Of a stretch of DNA of 64,000 nucleotides, positions 45,526 to 56,870 are shown piece after piece. Source of the stretch: Phascolarctos cinereus (lineage: Eukaryota; Chordata; Mammalia; Diprotodontia; Phascolarctidae); NCBI RefSeq assembly GCF_002099425.1, contig NW_018343991.1, positions 15,071,001 to 15,135,000 on the forward strand, read 5' to 3'. The notes under the pieces were generated by a model. It made no database searches. It saw nothing but the letters and a program-made list of their open reading frames with translations, and had not been told where the DNA came from. Position 1 is the stretch's first letter. Every line of letters begins with the position of its first letter. The position numbers and the translations under genes were made by a program.

Positions 45526-45779
45526 GACTTAGAGAGTCAACTGACTTGCCTTGTCATATACCTCATAAATGTCAGATGGTGATTCAAACTCAGGTCTAGA
45601 TGCCAGGTGTAGTGCTCTGTCCACTACAAGAAGTCTTGAGAGATCCTTAATTGCCTAATACTTTTGAGATGTACATAGCACAGTGGTGTTCTGGATCTGG
45701 CTCTTACAGGCTGAAAAAGCCAATTGTTAAATTTTCAGTGTATTTGTATCTCAGAAATGGGCAAAGAAGTGGTATGACC

Positions 45780-45856
45780 ATATGTGTGTGTACGTATGTA
45801 TGTATATATATATATGTGTGTGTGTATATATACATACATATACACATATATTTTAA
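45780..45856. repeat. TATG/TA-rich alternating purine-pyrimidine tract
   Basis: A 77-base mixed run of TG, TATG and TA units, microsatellite-like. A smaller similar tract lies near 44940-44975. Confidence 0.9.
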
Positions 45857-46034
45857 ATTGAGAAAATAATTTTATTAAGAGACCTTATTTTTAAAAAATT
45901 AATAATTAAAAATCCATAACACTTTATTGGAATTAACTAAAATACATAGGTTGATTTTAGCATGAAGAAATCAGAACGATGATTATTTGAGACTTCATGG
46001 AATAATAAGCTAGCCAAACAAAACAAAACATTTA

Positions 46035-46170
46035 GACCAAGGCTTCTTAACCTTTTTTTGTGTCATAAGCCCCTTTAGGGGCTAGTCTGGAGAAGCCTAT
46101 GAACTCCTTCTCAGATAATGTGGTTTGTTTTTTTAGAGCCAATATGTAAATATTTCCCTTTACCCAAGGA
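46035..46170. mobile_element. hAT miniature element fragment
   Basis: 'aaggcttcttaacctttttt' and 'gtcataagcccctttagggg' match the end of the element better preserved at 61345-61531. Confidence 0.55.
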
Positions 46171-46319
46171 TGTTGGGTTCAAATTCTGTAGTACTAGGTT
46201 ATAAGATACTTGTACCCTGGCAAATTCTGTGGGTCAGGTCACTCTTTGTATTGCCCCAGACCCAACACAAGGAGATACAGCTTTAGGATTGATTATAGCT
46301 TTCTACATTGGTAACTTAT

Positions 46320-47540
46320 CCCCTACAAGATTGTAAGCTCTTGAAGGACAGAGACCAGGTCTTTTCCAAACTTTTAGCTCCAAATTGCCAAGTCTACTAG
46401 GTAGTTAGTACATTCTATTTCCTTGAATTGTGGTAGGCTGACATGCTGAAATGGAAATCTCATCTCAATAACACAAGGTTCACAACCCTCAAATCATCCT
46501 CCATCCTTCACATTTTCTTTGATTTTCCATATCCAATGAGTTGCCAAATCTTTTTGTTGACTTTACCTTCATAATGTCTCTCAACATTTGTCCTCTTCTT
46601 TCCACTAACAATTTCTACCCCAATTCCATCTTTAGTCTCTTACCTGGACTCTTGCATCTAAATTTTCTCTTTTCAATCTATTCTCAACATAGTTATTACA
46701 TTGATTTTTCTAAATCATCAATCTGGCCATGTTAAATCCCCTTCTCAAGAACCTTCAGTGGTTTCCTATTGCTATGAGATACAAACTGCTTTCTGACATC
46801 TAAAGCTCTTCAAAATGTCACCCACCTATCTTTTCAAGCTGATTTCATGTTTCTCCTCATATACTCTATAATCTAGCCAAATTAGCCTGTTTGTTCTCTC
46901 CCTACTCTAATCCAGCCTCCACTAAACTGCTAAAGTGATTTTCCAAAAATACGGATCTGACCATGTCATTCCACCACTCAATAAACTCCAGTGACACCAG
47001 GATCCTCTGTGACATTTAAAGTCCTTTACAACCTGATCCCTTCCACTGTTACATGTTCCTAGTCCTCCAAGGACTCGATGAACCAGGTACACCAGCCTAA
47101 TTGCAGTTCCTCCAGTAAATAACTTCATCTCCAGTCTCAGCATCTTTGCACGGGCTGTCTCAAATGTTATCCTTTACTTACCCCCTTACAGCTTTCCTAG
47201 GTTGCTTTAAGAGTCAGCACAAATCTCACCTTTTGCAAGCCTTTCTTTCCCAGTTGTCCATTCCTCCCCTTCCCAATCTATTACCTCCCTTTTACCTTGT
47301 CAATATTTTGTGTGTACATAGCTATTTTAAGCGTTGTCTTTCTAATGAGCTCAATTAGAATTGAGCTCCTTAAGGGCCTGGACTGTGGCTTTTGTCTTTT
47401 CTTTCATCTTTAGTGCCTAATATATAACTATTTAATAAATCCTCATTGACTGCTCTTTGTACCTATTCTATTTCTGGCCTCCATGCCTTCCTTTAACAGA
47501 CTGTCCTTTAAAGGTGCCTGGAAGGAAACCTCCCTCCTGA
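46320..47540 (+). mobile_element. L2 LINE copies in tandem
   Basis: An L2 3' end near 46330-46420, then sense L2 from 46445 ('gagttgccaaatctttttgt', 'accttcagtggtttcctatt'), a second overlapping pass from about 46880 ('taaagtgattttccaaaaat', 'ctttgcacgggctgtctcaa') and the 3' end at 47365-47460 ('gagctccttaagggcctgga'). Confidence 0.75.
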
Positions 47541-47561
47541 ACTTTTGTAACCCAGCTCGGC

Positions 47562-48090
47562 TTTTGTAACCCCTAGTTTTGTTATACCAAGAAATTTAGC
47601 GAGTTAGACACAGGCTAATTTTAAATTGTGGACTTTATTATATTAGCCTGCGGCTGCCAGGGGTATTCACATCCAAATCAAGCAGCCCCCATCAGGGAGA
47701 GCTAGGGTTTATATAGGGAGTATACAGGACAGGGAGGGGGATGGATCTTTGAAGTCTGGCAAGAGGAAGAGTTTTTTTTGGGCTGGTCAAGGACACCCCT
47801 CTCCCTCTGTCTAGATATGATAATGCTCTGCAAACTTTCTCACAATGGAGGCTTCCAGAGATATGATCTGAGGGCTGTGGCCTGAGCAGCCAGATAAGGG
47901 TCTTTCTAAGGAATTTGGAGTTTTCCAGAGATATGATCTGAGGGCTGGAGCCTGAGCTATTCAAGAGTACATTTCACTATTGTTTAGATTTAGGAGGAAA
48001 AAGGTCTAGGGCAAGATTAAGCTGCAACTTCTGTTTTCCATGGCCTAAAGGGTTCTACTACCTAAATGGTAAAATAATGTTCTGCATTAC
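47562..48090 (-). mobile_element. candidate solo LTR of an endogenous retrovirus
   Basis: A 530-base block between L2 sequences. Read on the minus strand it starts TGTAATGCAGAAC, carries AATAAA near 47636 and ends GGGGTTACA, the TG...CA ends of an LTR. An internal direct repeat (TTCCAGAGATATGATCTGAG...) occurs at 47853-47877 and 47933-47957, a common LTR enhancer pattern. No internal viral sequence adjoins it. Family and age are unknown; it looks old. Confidence 0.45.
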
Positions 48091-48109
48091 AGTTTCCTTT
48101 AACTAAGGC

Positions 48110-48630
48110 ACCACCCCCTCAAAAAGGCCCCTCCCAATTTCCCCAGTTGCTAATCCCCTTCTTCATAACTCTGTATTTAATGTTATTTATTTTGCATGTA
48201 TTTATCTATGTGTGTATGTTTGTCACCCTACTGGAACGTAAATTCCTTGAGGTGAGGACAGGGGTTGTTTCATTTTGTATTCTCAGTGTCCGGCATACGG
48301 TAAGGTCTTAAATGAGCTGAATGGGATATTTGACTGCTTTGCTCCAATTTACCAGAGTCGTGTTTCTTTTTTAATTAGTTTTTACTGCTATACTTTCCCC
48401 CAGTATCCCTCCCCTTCCAGAGAGCCATCCTATATAACAATTTTTTAAGACAAAAAAAGAGGAATAAATCCATGGAAAAAGTCTGAATATATGCACCATC
48501 TACAAAACTTGCGGCTCTCCCGCTTTAGACTATAAGCTTCTTGAGAGCAGGGACTGGCCTCTTCCTTTCTTTGCATCCCACAGAGCCTGGCCTGACACTT
48601 GGTATGTGCTTAATAAGTCCGACTGCCTGA
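48110..48630. mobile_element. L2 3' ends flanking an L1 3' fragment
   Basis: 48110-48325 is a sense L2 end ('gtaaattccttgaggtgagg'). 48355-48505 is antisense L1 3' UTR type ('tcccccagtatccctcccc'). 48520-48630 is another sense L2 end ('gcttcttgagagcagggact'). Confidence 0.6.
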
Positions 48631-48839
48631 CCTCCCACCTCTGCAAAGCATGGGGGTGTTTTCTCTTTCGAGCTTGTTTTTTTATAATTTTCAACACTTT
48701 TTTTGGAGGGCGTTCTTTCTGTCGGGCTACGGCCATCCGCAAAACAGTTTCGGATTTAGGGCGGTAGACACGGATCTAAGGTTAGGGCAGGGTTCTAACG
48801 CAGTCCCCTCCCTCTCCTCTCCCCTCCCCCTCCCCGCAT

Positions 48840-49147
48840 GAAGTGCGCACTAACGGCCGCGCGAGTCCGCTGGTTTCAACGGTTCCCAACTAGTAGAGAA
48901 GTCACGTGAGGCGGGGCGGTGCTTAGCGCCCGGCCTTGAGAACGTCCCAGTCCCCTGGCGCCGCCGCCGTAGGCCCCTAGTGTAGTGGAATAGAAGCGGA
49001 AAGGGGCGATCGCGAGTCTTCACAGCGGCTGAGGCTGAGCCCGTGGCCGCGCCGGTTACCTCTGCCGCCCCGCCCCCCTCTCCTCCCTCGCTCCCGGGCT
49101 CGCCCGCGGCCGGGGGCGGAGCCCTCGCGGTGACCTTTCACCCCAAG
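48840..49147 (+). promoter_or_regulatory. DHX35 CpG-island promoter and 5' UTR
   Basis: A sharp rise in CpG from 48840. An E-box GTCACGTGAG (48901-48910) lies beside a GC box GGCGGGGCGG (48910-48919). No TATA box is visible and no upstream ATG falls between 48840 and 49147. The GC-rich 5' UTR runs to the AAGATGG start. TATA-less, GC-box promoters are usual for housekeeping genes such as DHX35. The exact start site is not visible. Confidence 0.7.
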
Positions 49148-49187
49148 ATGGCCGCGCCCATGGGACCTGTGAAGTTCTGGAAACCCG
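49148..49187 (+). CDS. DHX35: DHX35 exon 1 (residues 1-13 and part of 14)
   Basis: DHX35 is a DEAH-box RNA helicase found in catalytic (C) spliceosomes, acting in the nucleus. The exon reads MAAPMGPVKFWKP plus one base, against human MAAPVGPVKFWRP. The donor is GTAAGG from 49188 and the next exon supplies GC to make Gly14. A second in-frame ATG at 49160 (codon 5, Val in human) sits in a weaker position; the first is preferred for conservation and context. Human DHX35 is 703 residues; this window holds only the first 115 codons (exons 1-4), so the gene is cut by the window edge, not broken. Confidence 0.95.
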
Positions 49188-49462
49188 GTAAGGCCCTGAA
49201 GGTGCTCGGGCTTGGGAGTGTGTGGGGTGGGTCGGCCCGGCGCGAGGCCCCAGAGTGCAGGGGTCTTCTGGAGCACGCCTGAAAGAACGCAGCCCCTGGA
49301 CCGAGGTCTGCCCTGGCCTCCCGCAGCCCCTGCCCGGTCACTCTCGCACCTGGTTCTTTGGCGGTGGCCGGAATAGAGGACTACCCCTCCTCCCTCCAGT
49401 CCCCGCTGCCTTTGGGGGACGCTGGGCCTCTAGAGTCGTGACGGCCCGCATTTCACTTTAAT

Positions 49463-49640
49463 CTTTTACAAAGCGTTTTCCTCACCATAAGGTCGATGGT
49501 TTCATTCCCATTTTACAGATGAAGAAACTGCGGTTCAGAGTGGGGAATTGGCCTGCTCAGGGTCGCCCAGCTAAGACGTGGTGGACTCCTGGACTTGAAC
49601 CCACGTCTCTGGCTTCTCCACCGGGCACCAGCACCCTTTG
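49463..49640 (-). mobile_element. MIR SINE
   Basis: 'attttacagatgaagaaact', 'ctgctcagggtcgcccagct', 'gacttgaacccacgtctct' in antisense MIR order. Higher GC than other copies, as expected beside a CpG island. Confidence 0.8.
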
Positions 49641-49984
49641 CCATCCCTGCGGGCGGGATTCTCTCCTGGCCCAGCGGTCAGACTCGGGCACCCGGGGAGC
49701 CCTGCCCTTCTGTGGTGCAGTTTCATAAATCTCTGTCACAGAGTTGGGTTTCTCTGTCCCCATCGCGCCTTTCCTCTGCCCTTCTTTTCTGGTTACTTTG
49801 TGCTTTCTTCGGTCACTTCGCGATCTTTAGCGTCAGGGTCTGTTACCAGACCGAGAGGCGCTCCCTCGTTCGCCGTGACCTGCCTGTTGAGGCAAAGAGG
49901 ATTGCAGGGAAGTTGTGTGAGATCCTCAGGTTTGGGATGCTTTCTGTATCTCAGACGACCAAATAGGCATAGTTTTTGAATTCC

Positions 49985-50262
49985 ATTTTCTTTATCGTTT
50001 ATTAATTTTAAACATTCATTAAAAAATTCTTTTGAGTTCCAAATTCTCTTCCTCCACTAATTGAGGGGAAATCAAGCAGTATGATACCTGTTATACATGT
50101 GAAGTCATGTAAAACATTTCTGTATTAGCCATGTTTCGAAGAAGGAGAAGGAAGAGAAGAGAGAGAGAAAAAAATAATGTTTCAGTCTTCACTCAGAGTT
50201 CATCAGTTCTCTCTGGAGGTGGAAGGTTTTTCATCGTGAGTCCTTTGGAATTCGCCTGACCC
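49985..50262 (-). mobile_element. L1 LINE 3' UTR fragment
   Basis: 'cattaaaaaattcttttgag', 'atacatgtgaagtcatgtaa' and 'atcgtgagtcctttggaatt' follow the same L1 3' region as 15268-15909. Confidence 0.65.
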
Positions 50263-52609
50263 AGACATAATTCTTTTCTGCAAATAATCTGTAGACTGTA
50301 GTTTTCCCCAAATGCAATCTTATGATTCAGCATTTTAAGTTACCGGCGATTAACAAGTAGCAAGAATTGAACAGGGATAATTAGAACAAACCTACCAATC
50401 TAATAAGTATCCTTAACAAATGGGATATGTATTTATCCCCTGCCTCATTTTTCAAGGAAGATAATGACTGGTCAAAATGTGAAACCTGGATGTAAATTAG
50501 TAGAAGCCTTATTGAATGATGGATGTTTAAAGAATCAGATCCTGGCTTTTTTTTTTTTTGGCTCATCTTAAATAGTACCAAATTGCTTCAATATTGCTAT
50601 CTTGTTCTGTCACATTTTGGAATGTCTTTCCAACCTGTTTTTCACACCCTCTCCACTCATTTTCTCCCTTAGTTATCCTGAAATCATATATTTTTAACTG
50701 ACAGTTCAGGACTGGATTTTAGTCATTGCAATCTAGCATTTGTCTATAAATTCATAAAACTACTTTTTTTGCAAGCTGTAATAGTAGTCACTCAATCACC
50801 AGTTATTTACTGACAACAGTTACTAGCTACTCTAAGAATAAGAAATAGGATAATAGACATAAGTATAAGAAAATAAGTAAGAAATTTTAAAAAAACTTGG
50901 GAAGGCTTGGGCTTAGAGAAATATTTCCAAATTAGTTTTTTTATTATTTGGACTATTTGGATTTTTTGGGGAATCAATACAAAAAAAGAGGGAAAAGAAT
51001 ATTGCTTTTCTTGATGTAAGATTTAAACAGATTTTTTTCAGTTTTCTAGTAGACTGTTGATGTTTCCTGCCTTAAACAACATATGAATTTATTGCTACTG
51101 CAGTTTGTGCCCTCTCTAAGCAAATGGAAAGTTTGTATATTCCTTTTTTTGTCCTTTACAGCCTAAGATTCAGTCTCCCTTTTCATTGAACATTCTCCAT
51201 TCTCATTGAATTGTATTCAATGAGCCTTATTCACTTTTAGCTAGTAAATAAATGCTTTTTTTTTTTGAAAGATGTACTCAGAGTTTACATAGAGACACAG
51301 TCCCATAAAAATCAGTTTAAATTAAGATATTGAAGCAAGAATGTTCATTTTGGGTAAGTTCTACTCTGAGTTCTTATAAAAAGCCTTAAAAAGTTAATTT
51401 TCATAGGCTAAGGCTACTATTGTTAATCCTTTACCTTCTGGTTCTTTTTCTTTTTTTCAAATGAAGTTCACTAATACTCTGAAATGTATTGATTTCATTA
51501 GATTTTTAAAGTACAGAATCACTTTAAAATTATGGTGAATGAAACTAATGATTTTATTATAGGTAGCAGTTTTGAAAAATATATATATAAGCAAACATCA
51601 AGGAAAGGGGAATACTGAATTAAAACAGCCATTAGTCACATTTTATAGGTAAAGAAAACAGGCATTTAAGATTTGATGATTTTTCAGAAATTTCACTAAT
51701 AAATGGCATGGCTTTCATTGCTTTAAGCAAAGAATAGTGCTCCACAGGCTGAAGAGGATCATAAAAAAATATAGAATGGGCTGGGGAATTTACTGGTAGT
51801 AGAAAACATTATTGAATTTCTGATTTGGTTGAATGGAAATCTTTTAAAGGGAGGAGACCAGGTAAATACTGTGTGGCAGCTGTCTTATAAAACATTTCAT
51901 AACAGAAGATACAGTGGTACCCTTAGTTATAGGAGAAGGAAGGGGTAAGTGAGGAAGAGGAAGCTTGGGTGGAGTGAAAACTGGTGATGGGGGCAGTAGT
52001 GTAATCGAGAAGCAGTGTTAAATCACAAGCATGAGGAAAGGTTTCAGTCTTTTCAAATGGAGGAAATGTTCAGAGCAGAAATTCAGTAGGAGTTGTAAAG
52101 GGAATTTTTTTTTAAAAAATTTACATGTTGGATTTATTGTATACTTACAAAGAAAAGCAAGATCTACAAATAAATTTACAGTTCTCTGTATAAAAGCCTC
52201 TCCTGTTCTTCAGTGTATATACAACAATGCTTATTTTGTATGGCCATTGATGTTTATTAAGTTCACAATTATTTTATGAAAACAAAACAAAAATTTCTTG
52301 AGCTGGTGGGCTTTGAAATGGGGGGGCAGAATTTACCCCCTTCATAGTGTATACTGTGAAGTAGAGTACAGATTTAAGCAGTTGTCCTAATAATTGGATC
52401 AAAATAATGCAACTACATATTCATCTGAAATATCTTAGCAGTTTAATTAGGATTTTTTTTCCTCACTTGACTTTAGCTTGTCTGTTGATTTCTGAAACAC
52501 AGTCTTAGATAGGCTATATAGTGCTTGAGACTTTATGATCATTCACCAACCAAAATAAGTCTGATCACCGTATGTGTTTTGAATATGGTACTTACAAAGA
52601 AGCCATGCA
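50263..52609. other. DHX35 intron 1, repeat-poor AT-rich stretch
   Basis: No family, RNA or exon recognised in 2.3 kb. Long A/T runs only. Confidence 0.4.
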
Positions 52610-52866
52610 TACCTGTTGTATAGCTAGGAAGACCTAGCTTCTATTCCCATCTATATTTATTATTAGCTAGAAGTTCCTTGAGTTAAATCCTTCACCTCTC
52701 TGCGCCTCAATTTCTCATTTATAAAATAAAGTGAGTAAACTCTGAGGTCCTAAAGGGAATATTTTTAAAAATAAATATTCATTTTTATATTGCTTAAATT
52801 TCTCCTTAGATCTTTCTCCCAGAAAGTTATCGTCCCATATATAACAAATAATATTTTTTAAGAGAA
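52610..52866. mobile_element. MIR (plus) then L1 3' fragment (minus)
   Basis: 52610-52755 is sense MIR ('aggaagacctagcttctatt', 'tctctgcgcctcaatttctc'). 52755-52866 resembles antisense L1 3' UTR. Confidence 0.55.
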
Positions 52867-52871
52867 AAAAA

Positions 52872-53160
52872 TCAGGTGTGGTGATATACTCATGTAATTC
52901 TAGCTGCTGTGGATGCTGAGGCTGGTGGATCTCTTGAGCTCAAGAGTTCAGCAGATTGTGCCATTTAGGTGTCCCACTTAGTTCAGCATTAATATGGTGA
53001 GCCCATGGGAGCATGGGGTCACCAAGTTGTCAAAATCCAAATCAGAAATGGATCAGGCCAAAGCTGCCAAGCCAATCAGTGGTGGGGATCAGGCAGTGAA
53101 CAACCCCTGCACTTCCAGTGTGGGTGAGATGGGGAGACTCTAAGTATTTTTAAAAAAAAA
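52872..53160 (+). pseudogene. 7SL RNA retrocopy, near full length
   Basis: Aligns to 7SL RNA from end to end: 'caggtgtggtgatatactca' (Alu domain), 'gctgaggctggtggatct', 'cttgagctcaagagttc', 'aggtgtcccacttagttcag', 'cattaatatggtgagccca', 'caatcagtggtggggatc', 'cctgcacttccag' and 'gagatggggagactct', then an A run at 53152-53160. Mismatches throughout and the tail mark a retrotransposed dead copy, more complete in the S domain than the one at 1-314. Confidence 0.92.
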
Positions 53161-53344
53161 GACTAAAGAAAAGGAAAACGAAAAAAAATTGGAAGGAAAA
53201 TGGATTAGCAAAAGTGATCAAAAGAGTATGTTCTGATAGGGGCCAGGAGGGAAAGATTAAAACAGAAAGACTGGAGAGAGAGAACATTGAACAAGATTAA
53301 AAAGATAAATAGATCTCAGGCAAATGAAGGTGATAGTGGGGCAA

Positions 53345-53412
53345 ATTATTTAATGATAACTGACATCTATACAATACTTTAAAATTTACGAAGCTTTTGC
53401 TTTGTAGTACTT
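53345..53412 (-). mobile_element. MIR fragment
   Basis: 'aatgataactgacatctata' and 'acgaagcttttgctttgta' resemble the antisense MIR end. Confidence 0.5.
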
Positions 53413-53554
53413 TGGTTTGTGTATGGTAACATCGTGCTTATTTGGAAGTTAGAATTCTGTCCACCCTAGTCCTTCAGAAAATATAAACCCGGAAAAAAGT
53501 GAGAAAGACCCTTGAGCGCTAAAATAGAATCCTAGAATTGGAAGGGTTCTTAGA

Positions 53555-53920
53555 AGCTATCTACTTTACCTTTGCAGTGTATGGGGTATTCAGGGAGGAC
53601 TAGCACCTCTGGTGTGAGGGTTTGCCAAGCCCTTATCAAGGCTGCTCATCCGCTTTTGTCCACCTGTCCAGCTCTCACCTGTGGTTCTAAGAAGCTGTAG
53701 TATGTGCAGTAGCCACACCCTGGTAAACTATCTCAGCAGACTGGCTAAACCAGATTAAGGGTATCTGAGAGGCCCCAAACCTGTCTGTGAGTTAGGGGTA
53801 TATCTGCCTCGAGCATGTGAAGTCTTCCTCCAGCAGAATGGGGACAGCTTGTTCCAGTAGCCATCAAGGTGGCTGAAGCAGGTGTTGTGGAGTTCTTAGA
53901 GTGCTCTTGACAACTTTATC
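53555..53920 (-). mobile_element. unnamed marsupial interspersed repeat, copy C
   Basis: The reverse complement aligns to 31285-31612: 'aacacctgcttcagccacct', 'aggaagacttcacatgctcg', 'gaaccacaggtgagagctgg', 'gggcttggcaaaccctcaca'. Confidence 0.7.
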
Positions 53921-53949
53921 TTTCCAGCCAATATAGGAGTCTCTTTATA

Positions 53950-54115
53950 TAACGGTTTTTAACCTGGGGTCTGTGAACTTTTCTTTAAAATATTTTGGTA
54001 ACTGCATGTTAAATGTATTTGATTTTCTTTGTATTTTATTTTGAGGAGTCCATAAAATTCACCAGTCTGCCAAAGGAATATTGATGCAAAAAGGTTAAGA
54101 ACCCTTGCCTTATAG
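53950..54115. mobile_element. hAT miniature element
   Basis: Begins 'ggtttttaacctggggtctg' and ends 'aaaaggttaagaaccc', mirror-image termini, with 'attttattttgaggagtcca' inside. A member of the same group as 61345-61531. Confidence 0.75.
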
Positions 54116-54851
54116 TATTCTTTACAGGCATTAAAGCTTATTTTGAGCATTTCCATTGTTAGAGAGCTCAGTCCTGCTTCATGTAACAGCTAGAATTGTT
54201 AGAAAATTATTCTTATATTTAGCAGAAAATCTACGTTATTACAATTTTGAACTAGTTTAGCCTTCTAGAGCCACATGGAATAATTCTTTTAGATGGTAAA
54301 CTCTGTGAAAGTAAAGGCTTTTTTGTTTCATCTTTGTCTGTTGCACTGTGTCCTATACATTGTAGGCATTCTAGTAGATACTTCTAGAATAATTGATTTT
54401 AATCCTTCTTTCATGTGTCAGCTTTTCAGATACTTGAAGTCAGGTATCATGTATGTTCTCCACTTTCCCCCTTACCTACCTTAAGTTGCCCATTCTCCAC
54501 TATGAACATCCTCAGTTACTTCAACTTTTATATGAAAGTTTCAAGGCTCTCCAGCATCCTCCTGTTTATCTTTTTTTGGATGCATTGCAGTTAATCCTTC
54601 TATCCTTGAAATGTATCACCAGAACACAGTAGAGTGCCATGAGATTATTATTATCTTCTATGTTCCTGATACTATAATCTATACTAGAGTGAGAGTTTTC
54701 CTATTCTGATACACACTTTTCAAGATACTTTCCCTAAGGTGAAATTTAGTAACATAAAATGACATAATATAAAAATGCATTGGGTATTTTAATTTTTATG
54801 TATTTATCTGTTCACAAGATGACAGGACTTTAATAAATATTTATCTTACAG

Positions 54852-54985
54852 GCACAGAAGGCCCAGGTATCAGCATCTCAGAAGAGAGACAAAGTACAGC
54901 AGAAAGCTCTGGAACCACAGTTATTTATAATCCTCATGCTGCCCTTTCTATAGAACAGCAGAGACAAAAGTTACCAGTTTTTAAG
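54852..54985 (+). CDS. DHX35: DHX35 exon 2 (residues 14-58)
   Basis: Completes Gly14 and reads 'TEGPGISISEERQSTAESSG', 'TTVIYNPHAALSIEQQRQKL', 'PVFK', against human TEGPGVSISEERQSLAENSG and YNPYAALSIEQQRQKLPVFK. This is the N-terminal extension before the helicase core. The acceptor TTACAG ends at 54851; the donor GTACTA starts at 54986. It has 134 bases, leaving phase 0. Confidence 0.96.
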
Positions 54986-55035
54986 GTACTATATTATTAC
55001 AATATGCCTGAATTGTGTGCTCATTGACAATTTTT

Positions 55036-56470
55036 ATATTCAATTCAACAAGCATTTATTAAGCCTTTACTATGTGCTAGTCACTATGCTAGGTACTAGA
55101 GATTGAAAGACAAGAGAAACAGCTTCTGTCTTTAGAGAATTTACTTTCTGCTGGAGGTAAACAACTTGAATGCAGATAAGTACATATAAAATGTATGCAA
55201 AGTAAATCCAAAGTAATTTTGGGGAGGCAGGAAGACCACTAACAACTGAGAGAATAAGGAACAGCTGGGAACTTGAGCTGAGCCTTAAAGGAAGATGGAG
55301 ATTCCAAGAGGCAGAAGTGGATAGGAAGGGCATTCAAGGCATGGGGGATCAGCTTGTACAAAGGTATAGGGGTGGGAGATGGAATGTTGTATATAGCAAG
55401 TAGACTAGTTTGTCTGAAACATTGAATACAATTAAGGGCAGTAATGTGAAATCACCATAGAAACATAGGAATCTGATTAAAGGATTTAAATGCTAAACAG
55501 AAGTGTTTGTATTTTATCTTAGAGGCAGTTAGGAGCCACTAAAAGTTCTTTAGCCCTGAAGTGACCTGATTAGAACTATGCTTTAGGAATATCAATTTGG
55601 TAGCTGTGTGGAGAGGGAAAAGACTGGCAGCTGGGAGACCAGTTTGGAGGCTATCGAAGCATTCCAGGTAAGAGGTGACGAGAGCCTGAATTAGGGCTGT
55701 ATGATCAGAGAGGGGATGTGAAGATAGAGTCGACAAGATTGGAAACTAGGTGGAAATGGGAGTGGGAGGCAAGAGTAGGTGATAAAAAAATGAATGGAAA
55801 AGCATTTATTAAGTAATTATTATGTTCTAGGCATGATATTCCGGGCTGGATATAAAGAATATAAAAAAGAGAGGCAGTCTTTGCCCAAAAGGAGCTTTCA
55901 GTGTGATAGGGTAGGACAGCTTATTAGGAGAGTAGTGGCTAGGGAAGTGAGTTTTGTTGGCTCAGAGATGATGAATTAATGCATAGGGCAGTCAACTGAT
56001 TTGACCTTCCCTAAAATAGTGGTATTATTGATCCAGAGCAAGAGGTAGAAAATAGGTTAGAGAAGAGAGATGGATGTGACAGATGGCCTAGGTGGATGGC
56101 TAGATGGTATGTGAAGATGAAACATGGTATGGTATCTAGTGCCACCAGCAGTTATAGCGGGCTGGTTTTCATTCACACAGTCACCAGTCAGTCCAAGCCC
56201 TGTGGGCTAGGGCCAGAGTTCAAAGGTGAGTAGATTTAATTTCTACACAGACTAGGTTGGGAATCTGGGTGACTAGAATTATAGTAATGCCCTTGACAGA
56301 AATAGGGAAGGTAGGAAGAGGGGTGGATTTGTGGAGAAAGATCATGAGTTTTGTTCTGGTCATGTTGAGTTTGAAATGCTTTTGGGACATCTAGATGATG
56401 GAGGAATTGAAGCAAAGGAGAATGATGGAGCTTTGGGAGTTATCTGCTTAGAGATAATTGAATCTTTGGG
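55036..56470 (-). mobile_element. L2 LINE, long antisense copy with a second L2 end inside
   Basis: Starts with the antisense 3' end 'caattcaacaagcatttatt', then 'cttgagctgagccttaaagg', 'gggatcagcttgtacaaagg', 'agaggcagttaggagccact', 'gcattccaggtaagaggtga', 'catgttgagtttgaaatgct'. Another antisense L2 terminus begins at about 55798 ('gcatttattaagtaattatt'). Confidence 0.75.
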
Positions 56471-56534
56471 AGCTATGGAGCTCAGTGAGAAAGATTGTAT
56501 ATATAGAAAAGAATGTACAGCCAATAATTTTAGT

Positions 56535-56870
56535 TTTTTTAAATAAATCTTATTCAGTTCATTTTTACATCACCTACATTTCCCACTCTGTTTTGCCTCC
56601 CAGAGAGCTAGTCTTCATAATAAAGAATTTTTTTAAAAAGAAAAAAGGTTTTGTAAAACTAGTCAAGATATCATAAAAGTTTGATGTCATGTGTGGTATT
56701 CTACACCAGCGCTTCTTAAACTTTTTCCGCTAGTGACCCCTTCAGCACTTCTTAAACTGTGGGTTGCGACCTTATGTGCCCTGGACCCTCATTTCTACAA
56801 AGGAATAGGGGGCTAGGGCAGAGATATCTTCTCATATCTCTCTTTTGGGGCCAAGTTTGGTGATAATAAT
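56535..56870. mobile_element. L1 3' fragment then hAT end
   Basis: 56535-56650 resembles antisense L1 3' UTR ('aaataaatcttattcagttc'). 56708-56800 begins 'agcgcttcttaaactttttc' with 'agtgaccccttcagcacttc', a hAT end whose inverted counterpart appears alone at 60590-60640. Confidence 0.5.

Noticed and set aside
49160-49187. Second in-frame ATG as the DHX35 start
   Set aside because: Human DHX35 begins at the equivalent of 49148 and has Val at this codon, so the first ATG is preferred.
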